From: Sphagnum magellanicum
Lineage: Eukaryota; Streptophyta; Sphagnopsida; Sphagnales; Sphagnaceae
NCBI GenBank assembly: GCA_021904315.1
Contig: CM038926.1
Location: 1,644,718-1,708,717 of the forward strand
Length of the DNA stretch: 64,000 bases
Direction: 5' to 3'
In this document: piece by piece, positions 12,771-24,216 of the stretch
Layout: each line of letters starts with the position of its first letter
Position numbering within the stretch: position 1 is the stretch's first letter
The notes under the pieces: model-generated
What the model was told of the DNA's origin: nothing
The model's input: only the letters and a program-made list of their open reading frames with translations
The model's database searches: none
Position numbers and translations under genes: made by a program

Positions 12771-13004
12771 CTAGTTTGAACCCCGTGCCTAATGCACAGG
12801 TGTGTGTGTATTTGACAGTACATATTACAAAATTACAATTACAAACTACATTTTCAAAACCTCTTTATATACGACATTTCGCATGTATCCATCGGGACCC
12901 TGGCCGTTGAAAATCTTGATGTTTGCATTGCTTGTGACCCGTGAGATAGCAACATACAACTGACAATGGGAATAGACCGGAGACAGCAAATATACGTTGT
13001 TCAA
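12771..13004 (-). mobile_element. Helitron 3' terminus with end of the Helitron helicase gene
   Basis: Read on the minus strand, the block ends with a hairpin (stem CCTGTGC with GCACGGG, loop ATTAG) followed 8 bases later by CTAG and then a host T at 12770. That is the classic Helitron 3' end. Just upstream, 13003-12846 is one open frame ending in TAG. It reads SPVYSHCQLYVAISRVTS, then IKIFNGQ, then VVYKEVL, the conserved C-terminal end of plant Helitron Rep/helicase proteins (helicase motif VI region). Only this last part of about 50 codons is seen; the rest of the helicase and the 5' TC end were not found, so the copy is truncated or too diverged further right. It sits about 380 bases upstream of the THO5 ATG. 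Confidence 0.8.
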
Positions 13005-15480
13005 CTTGTAAGTAAGTAGTAAGTTATTTATTTAGTAAGTATCAATATGTTGAAAATTATTTCTTTGTTTTTATATGTTGATAAGTTCTAGTATCCATAC
13101 CCCTTCCTTGTTCATAATGGTTAGGGTTTTTGGTGCAACTAATTTTCACATGCATCATAATAAACCTTTGGCATCCAGCATATTATTATTATTGGCAAAA
13201 TTGTTTTTCTGGGCAATGTGATCATTGTAATTACCAATATATCTATTAAGTTTGTGTGCTAAAATGGCAACTAACATCAATTGCCATTATTATGATGGCA
13301 AATGCAAGCTTTGAAATTGCTAATATCTAATATGCTTAACGATTGTTCATTTTGGCATCCATTGAACTATAATAAAAATTTATGGCAATGTAAAATGCAT
13401 TGAAAATTTTCAATATTCTAAATAAAATTTCAAAAAAAAAAGAACCCAACCCCAACTCTTTCAGTTGTTGAGAAAGAGACAAGATGAATGTACCTAAGTC
13501 TAAAAACCCAAAAATCAAAAATCAAAATATACAACACTAATATTATTTTTTTTCATCGCGTCACGTCTATATTCCACTCTTTCTCCATCCCATCGGAATA
13601 AACAGACCATGACGAAACGGATGGACAGATGGATGACGAAACAAATGGATGAAATGATGTTTCACGACGTCCTTTACTATATGTAATTACTAACTGATCT
13701 CTATAAATAGTTGAATGTTGATTTACGATATGAATATTCATATCCATAATTTGGTGGTGTTTCATTTTTCGGATATGGATAGTTACATTACGCATATTTG
13801 TTAGAAGAGGTTATAAGGTCTTTAGATATGATAGTTAGGATTTAGGGTTTAAGGGGCTGAAGATAGACCCTCCACATGTTAGGGTTTAAGAAATTGAGAT
13901 GATGTAGCAGTGCAAAGATTGCTTGCAAATTTGATAGCTTGTTAAACATTGTATATTCTCATCACTCCTTTGATGTGCATCATCATGGTGTTTTCTTTTG
14001 TTTTTCTCATGGTGTTTTGTGCGTGGTGTGTAGTTACATCATCACCTTCTTGTGTTGGGGATCAATTGTTGGGTTTAGTTTTGTTCGTTGTGATCCTTTA
14101 TAATGTAGGTAAGAGATATTCCCACTATGTTTTTTTATTTTGCATCGTTATGGTCGTGGGCTTTAATCTTGATTTAATTTTTTTGGTGTTTTTTTTTTTG
14201 GTTGTGCATCATCATGGTGGTTTTTTTCCTTCTTCTCCTAATGTTTTGTTATGCAAGTGCATGGTGTGATGCATGCATGGTGTGCATGTGTGTCATTGTT
14301 ACATTTTCATATTGGTAATTAATAGTTGGGTTTAAGTATATTCGACATGTTCTTGTACGATTTAAATGAGAACTTTTCAAACCATTGTGTTTTTTTTATT
14401 GTGCATCACCATGATCATGGGTCTTGATGTTTTGATTCACTTTTCTAATGTCTTTCTAATCATTGATGTGCATCAATGGGGCGATTTCATTTATTCTACT
14501 CCTATTGTTGTTTTGTTGCACGTGTGTATGTTGTTCCATTTAGGTGTTTCTACTACATATCACCTTTATGATGGCACTCTAATTTTGGTGATCATCGTGG
14601 TCTTCTCATGTTGCTTTGCTTTATAAATACATGGTCTTCCCATCAATTTTTTTTGCTACAAATTTTTGTGTCCAAGAAGCCATTTGTATGAACTATGAAT
14701 TGTTTTTATTTTTTATTTATCTTCATTTTTTCCTCCTTTTATTCCATAGGTAAAAATCTTTAATCTTTTTCACAAAATGAATTTATCAACCACACAAACC
14801 TTATCCCCAATTCTTGCAAGCATTTCCAGTTTGTTATGATTATCTTTCCAAGTATTCAAAAATTCCACCAATAAATGATGTTTGGGCTTCTTCCATTCTA
14901 CCTCAAACAAACTGTAAATAGGCCCTTTGTTAAGCCATGGTAATTACCTCCAAGGTGATGGTAATATAAGGGAAGGAAGTTCAATAATTTTTAAACACCT
15001 AATTGGTTTCCTAACTTACGCTCCTACAATTACTTAGATAAGAATAACAAAATTTTATATGAAATGAACATAAATCATCCATTAGATGATATTGGGCACC
15101 TTACCACTATTATTATTGTTTGGTAGTATGTGGAAAGAAACAACTTGGTATGAAGATATAATGACAACCAAAAGTAAATGCATAGGAATGAAGGGACAAT
15201 AATTTTAATGTAAGGCAACAAAGGTCGGTAACTTTTTTTTTTAAAGGTAAAACACTTCAAAACCTAGTACCTTAAAAGGTATATGACTTTCTTAGCACTT
15301 TCCTATAGTTTGTCCAAGCCTCCTACTATCTACCCCATGTTTAGGTACACTATTACAAAAGTGGGGTTTAGTTCACTAGCTTCAATCATTATGGGACCTT
15401 AAAAGTGAAATAAGTTCATTGCATTTTAATGATTTCACTTTGATTAAAGTTATTTCACTATAATATCATTATGTAAACAT
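13005..15480. other. AT-rich spacer with a diverged GTGCATCATCATGG-type repeat
   Basis: No gene recognised. Between about 13970 and 14540 the motif TGTGCATCATCATGG or close variants recurs in T-rich sequence (about 13974, 14203, 14400, 14467), suggesting an old direct repeat of irregular spacing. Open frames here are hydrophobic and low-complexity because the DNA is T-rich. The segment next to 13.0 kb may be the non-coding body of the Helitron, but its 5' end was not found. Confidence 0.5.
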
Positions 15481-15489
15481 CGTGTTTCA

Positions 15490-16770
15490 TTATTAATTGA
15501 CATAATTCACTATTATAATTTATTATAGTAAATAAATTTTTATGTTATTTTAAATTCCCTATATATGTTATTTTATATATATCTTATATAATTTTAAATT
15601 ATTTTAATTATTTTAATTAAAAACCTACGTTATTATAAAGTATCATACCCTTACAATTATACGTTATTTTACCTTAATGTATCATAACTAACTTATTATA
15701 GGCTTTTAAATTATTTTAAATTAAATTATTCAACTAACCTTAGGCTATACCTTAACTTATTTTATTTTAAGTTAATATATGTTATTTTAAGTTATTCAAA
15801 GTCATTATAATTTATGTTATTATAAGTTATTTTATCCTAAGTATAATAACTTCAAATAATTTAAAATAATCTACAATATAACAACTACTAATAACCTATG
15901 ATAATATAACATAAAATATCTAATAATAACTTATAATATAATAGCCACCAATAGTCGTAATATAACTGAGAACAACCACCAATAAGCACCAGTAAAATAT
16001 CCATCAATAGCCATTAATAACCATTAATAGAATAACCATTAATAGCCACCAATGGCTTACAATGGAGTAACCACCAGTATTCACCAATAAAATATCCACC
16101 AATAGCCATTAATAACATGTGTTAATTTAACTTAAAATAACTACTAATAACCATTAATAAAATAACCACCAATAACCATTAATAAAATAACCACCAATAG
16201 TCATTATTAAAATAGCCACTAATAGCCACCAATAAAATGGCCATGAATAGCCATCAATAGAATAACTACTAATAGCCATTAATGGTCGCCAATAACCATA
16301 GATTAGAATTACTTAAAATTGCCAAAAATAATCTAAGTTGAAATAATCTATAATACACAAAAGTAACTTAAGGTGAAATAGCCTACAATAATTTAAAATT
16401 ATCAATAATAGCATAAGGTGAAATAACCTTCAATAACCAAAAGTAATTAACAATGACCTCACATAATCTAAAATAGTCTAAGATGAAATAACTTAGAATA
16501 ACCAAAAGTAACTTATAATAGCTACAAATAACTTAAAATGAAATAATTTAAATAGCCAAAAATAACATAAAATAACCAAAAATAACTACAATAACCGAAA
16601 ATAGTCTAAGGTGAAATAGGCTAAAATAGTCAAAATTAACATAAAATAACCAAAAGTAACCTAGGGTGAAATAACCAAAAATAGCCAAAAGTAATTAAAA
16701 ACAACCATAAATAGTTGTAAATAATGTAGGGTGAAATAATTTAGATTAATGAAAAATAGCCCTATAAAAG
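15490..16770. repeat. Degenerate AT-rich fold-back array
   Basis: From about 15490 to 15845 the strand is built of T-rich words such as TTATTTTAAGTTATT. From about 15850 to 16770 it is built of the complementary words AATAACTTAAAATAAC, with a second variant AATAGCCACCAATAACC at about 15940-16290. The switch of strand composition near 15845 makes the block a large imperfect inverted repeat that could fold back on itself. There is no coding potential. Confidence 0.7.
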
Positions 16771-17084
16771 TTAAAAGTAACTTAACATAGTTTGTATTAT
16801 TATATTAACAAAAAAATTATCCATTTATTATACTTTTTTTTCCCCAAAAGAATGGTCATTGAAATGTTATTGAATAGTGATATTCAAAAAAAAATTATTC
16901 AAATGATTTTACATTTTCAAAAGGAAATAAATGTAATTATGATAGTATTGAAAAAAAATTAAGTAAACTTGAATCATTTCATTTGAACAATATCTAATAA
17001 GATATGAATATTCAAAATTTATGTTTTTATAATTTTAAAATGAAGTATTTGATAAATATAATGCAATGTAACATATTATCACAA

Positions 17085-17190
17085 CAAGTGGGGTGGCTCG
17101 ATGGTAAGGGTGTTTACTTCTATTTTAAAGGTCAAAGGATCAAACCTCACAAGTGATGTGTGTGTGGGGACAACATTCGTAAATTGATTG
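17085..17190 (+). mobile_element. SINE-like tRNA-derived head
   Basis: A box-like TGGCTCGATGG at 17094-17104 and B box-like GGATCAAACCT at 17137-17147 are 32 bases apart, as in the internal RNA polymerase III promoter of tRNAs and plant tRNA-derived SINEs. The segment does not fold into a normal tRNA with a CCA-ready acceptor stem, so a SINE head is the better reading. The 3' end was not defined and there is no second copy in the window. Confidence 0.45.
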
Positions 17191-19552
17191 AATATTCTTC
17201 TATTTAGTTCATTAAAGCAAATGCCTAAGTTGATTATGTGATTTACCTACCTAGGTTAAGTTTTTAACCTAGCCTAGGTAGTGACACATGTTAATAGCTC
17301 ATAAGCTAAAAATCATGAAATTATCAATAATTTTATATATTAAATAATTTAAATTTAATTATTTTCATGTTGCTAGTTAATTAACTAGCAAGTGAATGAC
17401 TTGGTAAATTTATATCTCATTTGAAAATAACCTTGTTTCACTAGGTATTAGTGAACTAATTCACTATCCATATCAATTAGTTATTATTCATTTAGGAGTT
17501 AACCAATTTCACCATGGTAAAAATGTCCAAATTCATTCAAAATCTAGTGAAACATAAAGTGAATTGGAACACATTTTGGTGTAGGGGTAGCATCTATCCA
17601 TGCATCTACCTATTAGAAATGAAGGAACATAATAAATTAAATAATAGAGTCTCAAAAAATAACTACCCCTTTTTTTATTGCCATAGTGGAGAGATATAAT
17701 GCCATGTTTTCTTCGTAATCTCCATCAACACATAAAATAAAAGATTTTTTTTTAAAAAAGGCCAAGGAAAAGAATGAAATAGGTGCACAAATGGGTGGAC
17801 CATTTGCCACAAATCTAAAATCTTTATTTACTCAAAATCCTGACTAAATTTTGGAAATTACAACTAATTTATATTTATTTCCTCCGTATAATTTCCATGT
17901 CATTAATGTTTCATCTAAAGTTTCTCTTTATTTAAGCATGTAAGCAAATACCATAAAACACCACTTCTTCCAATATGATATTGACTTATGAAAAAATGTT
18001 CTTAATTAGCCCATTCAAAAGTGCATGAGTATAATTCTAAAATTCAATTAATTATTTTTTTGACCCTTAGATTCCTTATTATGATATTTTAGTAATTTCA
18101 AATCCCTAATGCACACCTCATCAATCGATGGACCATATCATAGTTCACACAGAAATGGCAATCAAAGGTATAATCCATGAGTTTTGAGTTCAAAAGTCCA
18201 TGGTTTTTACAAATTATTAAACTTTGTAAAATGATTTTGTGCATCATGTAGATATTCAAATTAAAATCTTTAAACCAAATTCAATTTCATAAATTTCAAG
18301 ATCTATAAAACAATGTGGGCATTACAATGAAAACCACGAGGCAAAATTGGCTTACGTGACACCCAAATTGGTCCACCCATTTGTGCATGCACCCAAGAAA
18401 AAGGATAAGGTCCAAGCAAACTAGAGAATTTGCCACCCAAAATAATGAAGAAGGTGATTAGAAAAAAGGGAGGGGAGGGAAAGAAAAAAATTAGAAAAAA
18501 ATATCACCCTAAAGATTATATATTAAAAAAATCCCCCCACATTGGAGGGTAAGGGTTGCCGTATTCACCACTCCTAAAGGGACCCTTGACTATTAGTTCC
18601 CCAAAAGGGAATCCAAAGAAATTTGATTAATTTAGTTGGGACATGTCCCTTCCTATAATTCTTCATACCTTATAGAAAAACGATTAACCAACCTTCACCT
18701 TTTATAAGGTTTTGGTTGGCTTTCCACCTACCAACCTAAATAATGACTAACTAGTGAATGTCATTGTAGAAGGGTGAAAATGTAATCCCCAACTATTGCC
18801 ATTGTCATGAAAGCAATGTCACAGAAATCAAATGTAAGTTATTTATGTCTTCCAAAAGAGTTACTATCATTTACTAACCTTTTTTATAACTATTATAATA
18901 ATAATATATAATAGTTCATGTAAAAGGTAATGACATAATAGAATATAAACTATTTCTTTTCAAAGGACAATCCTACCATCTACAACTATCATTAACCTAG
19001 CTAGTGAAACTTGTGGTAAAGTAATTCATCATCAAAATAAGTGAGTGGAAAACTATAAGGTGGTTACCTTCCAAAACCTCTAGAGTATTTTCAAGCATTA
19101 ACAATCTAGCTTAGGGGGCTTTGCAAGCTTCCAATCTATACTATTTCTCATTTTCAATCCTTGTAGACCTCTCACGTTAGTCTCCTACCGTTTGTAACCC
19201 CTGCAAACCTATTGTGGCTACTACCTATTATCTGCAGCTATTCCCTTTATCATGTAACTTCAAATTCAAAGTATATCATATTCCCATGAGCCTTTATTAG
19301 TAACTACCACCTTGCAACAATAAGATGTTTACTAATTTAAAAATAAATAAAAATATTACACATTTACTTTTGTTGTAAAAGGGATGAAAGTCTACTACCT
19401 AAGATATACCCAAATACATTATGTAAACCTCCAATGTGCTACCTTATTTCTTTATCTAACATATCACAAGTAGAGGGGAACACTAACACAACAATATATT
19501 ACTTCCTCAACCATTTTCCATTACAATAATCCAAGAACAACATGACTCCATA
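17191..19552. other. AT-rich spacer, no gene recognised
   Basis: Only short chance open frames, poly-A and poly-T runs and AT-rich DNA. No recognisable coding, RNA or transposon motif was found. Confidence 0.6.
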
Positions 19553-20008
19553 CTGTCGCAACCCCACTCTGGGCAAAGTGGGACAATGTAACTCCCACTC
19601 CCAAAAGCGGAGACTTGGAGTCCTTCAGGACTCCCGAAAATTAAGAAGACAATTTGAGGGGGTCAAATCTTTTTGCCTTGATGCGTTTTTTATATCAATG
19701 GAAAGCTCTTGAAGCGTAGATGTCCAAAATGGCCTCGTATTGCTCATTTGGACATCTGTAGCCTAAGTCATGGGCAAAAGAAAGGCCGGGAGTCAAACTG
19801 CCAGTTTGACTCCTAGCCCTCTCGACTTCCGACCACTAAAAGTCGAGAATCGACCTCTTTTCAACGTCGCCTCAAAGAGTGCAACACGGCGTTGGAAAGC
19901 TCTCGACGAGAGCTACAACTTTGGTTCAGAACTCGTCCCGATCCAAGCTTGGGGCGAGGAGCTATGGCCGTCCAAAGTCCCGGGACTTCAACCCAGGACA
20001 GTTTTGGG
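19553..20008 (+). mobile_element. LTR-like repeat, left member of an inverted pair
   Basis: Begins TGTCGCAACCCCACT and shares long blocks with the reverse complement of about 21740-22345: CTTGAAGCGTAGAT, then AATGGCCTCGTATT, then GGGAGTCAAA and GACCACTAAAAGTC in the same order. The TG start and the GC-rich, unit-like structure fit a long terminal repeat of a retroelement fossil. The two copies point at each other, so they are not the two ends of one element. Homology to the partner stops at about 20007, where RecQ-like helicase sequence begins. No internal retroelement genes are seen. The LTR reading is tentative. Confidence 0.5.
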
Positions 20009-21105
20009 CGAAGCGCGCGTCATGGTGGCCACCGGGGTCATTGGTTGCGGGTACAACTATCCGTTCGTCAGGCTCGTCATTCATCGCGGATCTTTTAGAT
20101 CTTTTGTTGCTCTGCACTAAGAGTCCGGTTGACTCGCTTGTGACGGCCGACCGGGTATCAACAGAGTGCTTTCTAGCACGAAATCTAGAGCCGAAGCTCT
20201 GCACCTCGATTCCTCCTTCGCCGAACCCAACGTTTAGATCACAAACACGGAGAATTATTGACGACATGATCTTCATTTGGCTCTGGACGGCCAATCCCAA
20301 CGGTGCAGCCTAATTCCCGCCGCACAACCTTGCGACAACTGTTTGCGGCAATTGCGAACGGTGTCGCAACAACCCCCCCTGCCGTTATCGATGTTCAATG
20401 CGCGTGGCACGGTGCTCACCTCTTTCGTGAACGAGGATCGCACCGCCCTGACAAATTTTCGTCAATTCGCTGCTCCCGAAAAACGCGATTGTCTCCTGTG
20501 TTGTGTTTACAACAGTGATGGAAACGTGCGTCACCCCAATCCAAATTGTCACCCTAGTCCAAATTGTCCGTTGTTGCTAGATGATCTTCGATGCTTCAAA
20601 TGTTTGGGACCGCATCTTAGGTCGGATTGCCATAATTCCATTCCCCAGTCACCCGACGTTTGTCCCAAGTGCCACCTTTTGCACAACAGGCAGGCGTTGG
20701 GTAACGTCCCGTTGCACGAAGGAAGGTACGGTATTGATTGCCCGGGTCAAATCTGAGGCGAACGATACTGCATTCTTCTTTGGGCCATTTGGCATCGCAA
20801 CCCGTCGGACGTGCGCAAGGCCATGCCGGAATTGATGAACATCACTCGCGATGAAGAGTTGGCTCGATGGATGGGACTGCAGGCCTTCGGCCAGTCCGTT
20901 ACCAACTTCGCACGGTTGGCGAATGCGTGCATCCGAATGCTGGAACGGGACCATAGATGTAGGAGACGATTTTAGGGTTGGAATCGCAAGTCCAACGACT
21001 GGTAGCCTCCTTCGGGTGTATTGTTCGTGCCTCCTTCGGTTGTTGTCGACATTTTTCTTCGTGTGCACCAGCGCGAAGTCGATGAGCGTTCAACCATTGG
21101 AGGCT
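20009..21105 (+). pseudogene. RecQ-like helicase fossil with Cys-rich tail, copy A
   Basis: The first part reads VMVATGVIGCGYNYPFVRL and then VIHRGSFRSFVALH, matching helicase motif V and the lead into motif VI of superfamily 2 RecQ-type helicases. Further on come LDGQSQRCSLIP and QPCDNCLRQ, like the segment after the helicase core. Then follows a tail with three Cys/His clusters: LCCVY...RHPNPNC, CFKCLGPHLRSDC (CX2CX3HX4C), and CPKCHLLHN...DC. A helical-looking stretch ending RMLERDHRC follows. The N-terminal helicase motifs (Walker A, DEAH) are absent, and the copy is broken with several interruptions. RecQ-like helicases with a comparable Cys-rich tail are known from helicase genes of mobile or subtelomeric elements in fungi; its presence here as part of a mobile element is inference. 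Confidence 0.65.
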
Positions 21106-21111
21106 ATAAAT

Positions 21112-21500
21112 TAGGTGGGGTTGCGATAACATCGAAAGCTTCTCCAAATGCTGGATTGAAAATCAAGGGGAATTGGAGTATGATATGTGGATATCTGTTG
21201 GTTCTGCACTAATGACGAGATCATTGTTGATATGGTAACTAACATTCCTAAAAGGACTCGGTGCTGCAGCTGGAAGACCAAGAGCAGCACCCAGTACTCC
21301 AGTAATATTTTACATTTAATTATTATACATACCTGGTGTCTCAGACTTTGATGAGTAAAAAGCTGACGACCCTAAGAACCTTTCGATTGACAAAAGAATT
21401 AGCTCACCACTCAAGTAGTGCATTCAAAGATCATCTTTTTCTTAACAATGATGTTATATAAATCGTGTGGATTCTCTCCTGAGGTTCTTTTGGCCATTTT
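21112..21500 (+). repeat. Inverted copy of the FKBP-like repeat unit
   Basis: Runs on directly from RecQ copy A and matches the reverse complement of about 28250-28640. It includes the FKBP-like terminal exon remnant at about 21229-21357, where GRPRAAPSTPVIF and PGVSDFDE can be read, followed by the shared tail CACTCAAGTAGTGCATTC. Together with RecQ copies A and B it makes an inverted repeat with arms of at least 1 kb. Confidence 0.7.
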
Positions 21501-21739
21501 TCAAAAGAAATGACGCACTCCCAAGACGTCCCGGGTTGAACCCACTCGAGGGTCCAACTATGTTGAGTTGTGGAAAGTTGGGACTTGAGGGGCGCTCCCA
21601 ACTTCCAGCACTAAAGAGGGGTAGAGCGGCGTGCTAGAAGTCCCGGGATTAGACTAGGAGGATGGATTAGAAGATCAAGCACGAATCTGCATCCAAAACC
21701 AACCACAAGAGGGTTAGTTCACATTCGGGAACACCCTTG

Positions 21740-22345
21740 GGTGTTAGGACAAGCCACGGGCAACTTGGACTACTTGACTCACCATGGCCCGAACTCGGGG
21801 GAAGCCACCACCTTCCCCCATATAGTATTCTCTGCGTCTCACCGCCGAGGCTACATCTAAATGGCTATTTTTCCTAGGACTCCCAAGTTGGAGTCCCGAA
21901 ATTGTCCCGAAACTGTCTCGGTTGGAGTCTCGGAACTTTAGGAGCTCGTAACTCCCGACTGCCAAGTCTGATTGCAATGAGGTCTAAACTAAAGTTTTAG
22001 CCCTCGTCAAGATCTTTCTAACGCCATGTCCCACTCTCAATTCGGACGTCGAGAAGAGGTCGATTCCTGACTTTTAGTGGTCGGGAGTCAAACTGCCAAT
22101 TTGACTCCCGGCCCTTCTTTTGCCCATAACTTGGGCTACAGATGTCCAAATGACTAATACGAGGCCATTTTCGATATCTACGCTTCAAGACCTTTCCAAT
22201 GACACCAAGAATATCCCAATGTGAGGTGTTTTGGGCCTTGCTGTCGAACTCTAAACATTCGGGAGTCTCGGAGGACTCCAAAATTCCAACTTTGGGAGTG
22301 TTGGGCTTCACCCCCACACTTTGCCAAAGTGGGGTTGTGACAGGC
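21740..22345 (-). mobile_element. LTR-like repeat, right member of an inverted pair
   Basis: On the minus strand it starts TGTCACAACCCCACTTTGGC at about 22345 and follows the left copy (19553-20008) through the same ordered blocks, with divergence high enough to suggest an old element. It continues past the point where the left copy stops, into GC-rich sequence at about 21490-21740 that may be the remaining part of the LTR or adjoining internal sequence. Fossil; no retroelement genes are visible beside it. Confidence 0.45.
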
Positions 22346-22459
22346 AACATATGGTGGCTCAAAATTAGAAGATGAACTAACGAGACCTTAAACAACCTTT
22401 TAACTTTTTTTACATGCTCTTAGATCTCTCAAAGGGAGACTTAAAAGTTGGACCAACAT

Positions 22460-24216
22460 ATAACTATTATCTGCCAGTCCGATGCATCAAAAGTATGATG
22501 CCAAATCTATCGACGCGCGACAAAATTATGTACGAGAATTGGCATCTGTGACCATCAACAATTGCAATCTGGTCATGCATTCCAATATGGATGGTGGAAT
22601 TCACGTCCACAACTGATTGACGTTCCAATAAAGATCGGAGGCTCCAAAGACTTAATATTGGATCTAAATTTATTCTCTTCACAAAGTAGCAGCCTGTTAG
22701 CATCTGACACCTCTTAATTGTCTTCAGAATATTGTTAATGTTGCCAAAGTGAGCACTGAACCAGGTCTTGAGAAGATGTAACAAATTCCAAAGGACACTC
22801 GGCGAGTTTATTGCATTTCATTAGGTGGAGTTCATTGTACGGAGCACCAATATTGGTTGCAGTTTTGAGACCAGGAGGAGCTCCTCCAGTCCCTTGCGAG
22901 TATGGTAGTGGAGGGGACCGCACATGTGGAAGGAGTAAGTCATGTTGACTGGGGCTACGAGAAATTAAATCACGAGTTGCATCTTCTTAGTGCATCCATT
23001 CAGAGATTGCCTTGCCTACCATTTGACTCGACAACGTAGTACTCTCACCTCGAATGAGAACTCTGATTCGTTGCTAGCTCTTTCACACCTTGGTAAAATG
23101 TGAATGTTTATGTGAGTCACACCCTCGAACGTCCAATTTCGATAGAAAATGACATGTTGAAGTCAACTTCGATCTTTTCGAATCAATAGGCTCCTTCAAG
23201 GAACGCACCTCAGACGATACTACTGCTGGTCATAAAGCCAGCTCATTTTTTTGCCGTACGGTCTACTAATTCTTCGAGAATTCTGTGAGGCTATCCTATC
23301 ACAAGTCAAAATTGAAGTTGCATGAGCATTCGTGATCACAACACGGTTGTGACATTTTGCGCAATTAAGAATAACATGACCAGGAACGCCCTTTACAGTG
23401 CCAGTTATTTTGGTAACACTCACCGGCTTTTTTGAACAGTTAAGTTTGGAGTGCAGATAGAACCTTAAGGTATTGATCTGTAATAAATCAAGGCAAAGTA
23501 GAAGTTTAGCAAACTAGGAGATTGCAAGATATGAGAAAACTCTCGGAATGGAATCACTGAAACGTCTTCAATTTACTAAGAAAGCTCCAGGTACGAAGTG
23601 GATGAAGAAGCTGATACAGTTGTACTGTAGTTTGCATTTCCTGGTACATGAAAGCAAAGTAGAGGGTGCATGTTCTGTGGTGAAAAAAATGTGTCTGCAA
23701 TTCAAGCTAGAGATGGATGAAAGTGCAATCCACCATTTGTCAATCTTGTTGTAGCGTTGTCTGTGAACGTCCCTAAAAGAATATAGCGTCAATTGGTGAC
23801 AACTGTACAAATTGCAGATTTTAAGGACGCAACCTTCTATATTTCTGGTGATTTTTTTCAAATTTATTTTGAAAAATGGCCGAAAGAACCTCAGAAAAGA
23901 ATCCCCATGATTTGTATAACATCATTCACGTGAAGAAAAAGGTGATCTTTCAATACACTACTTGATTGGTGAGCTGATTCTTCTGTCAATCAATCGGAAG
24001 GTCCTTAGGGTCATCAGCTTTTTACTTGTCAAAGTCCGAGACACCAGGTACGTACAATAATTGAACGTCAAATATTACTGGAGTACTGGGTGCTACTCTT
24101 GGTCTTCCAACTGCAGCACCGAGTCTTTTGGAAATGCTAGCTGCCATATCAACGACGATCTCGTCATCAGTGCAAAACCAACACGTTGTAATCCAATTCC
24201 CATTAACAACCAACAT
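22460..24216 (-). repeat. Complex repeat unit I, the longest copy
   Basis: About 1.75 kb whose blocks recur in the same order elsewhere. On the minus strand the order is: FKBP-like terminal exon (24140-24022), block A (about 23861-23560), block B (about 23430-23000) and block C (about 22930-22460). Copies of some or all blocks lie at 26150-27545, 27546-28640, 46500-47160 and inverted at 21112-21500. Conserved short peptides exist in each block on one or the other strand, for example CNKLAE.PLEFVTSSQDLVQ in block C and TKWMKKLIQL in block A. I do not recognise a protein family for blocks A-C. Confidence 0.75.
24022..24140 (-). pseudogene. FKBP-like terminal exon remnant, copy in unit I
   Basis: On the minus strand an open stretch reads GRPRVAPSTPVIFDVQLLYV then PGVSDFDK and a stop. 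The pattern P-N/S-T-P-V-I-F-D-V-x-L-L-x-I-P-G resembles the last beta strand of FKBP-type peptidyl-prolyl isomerases, notably plant chloroplast-type members with a short C-terminal tail. An AG acceptor-like site (GGCAG) lies just upstream. No other FKBP exons were recognised nearby. The assignment rests on one short motif and could be wrong. Confidence 0.4.

Noticed and set aside
13949-14626. Hydrophobic plus-strand open frames resembling membrane proteins
   Set aside because: T-rich low-complexity DNA gives Phe/Leu/Val-rich frames; no family match and no splice logic.
19553-22345. A single LTR retrotransposon bounded by the two LTR-like repeats
   Set aside because: The two repeats are in inverted, not direct, orientation, and the DNA between them is RecQ-like and FKBP-like, not gag-pol.
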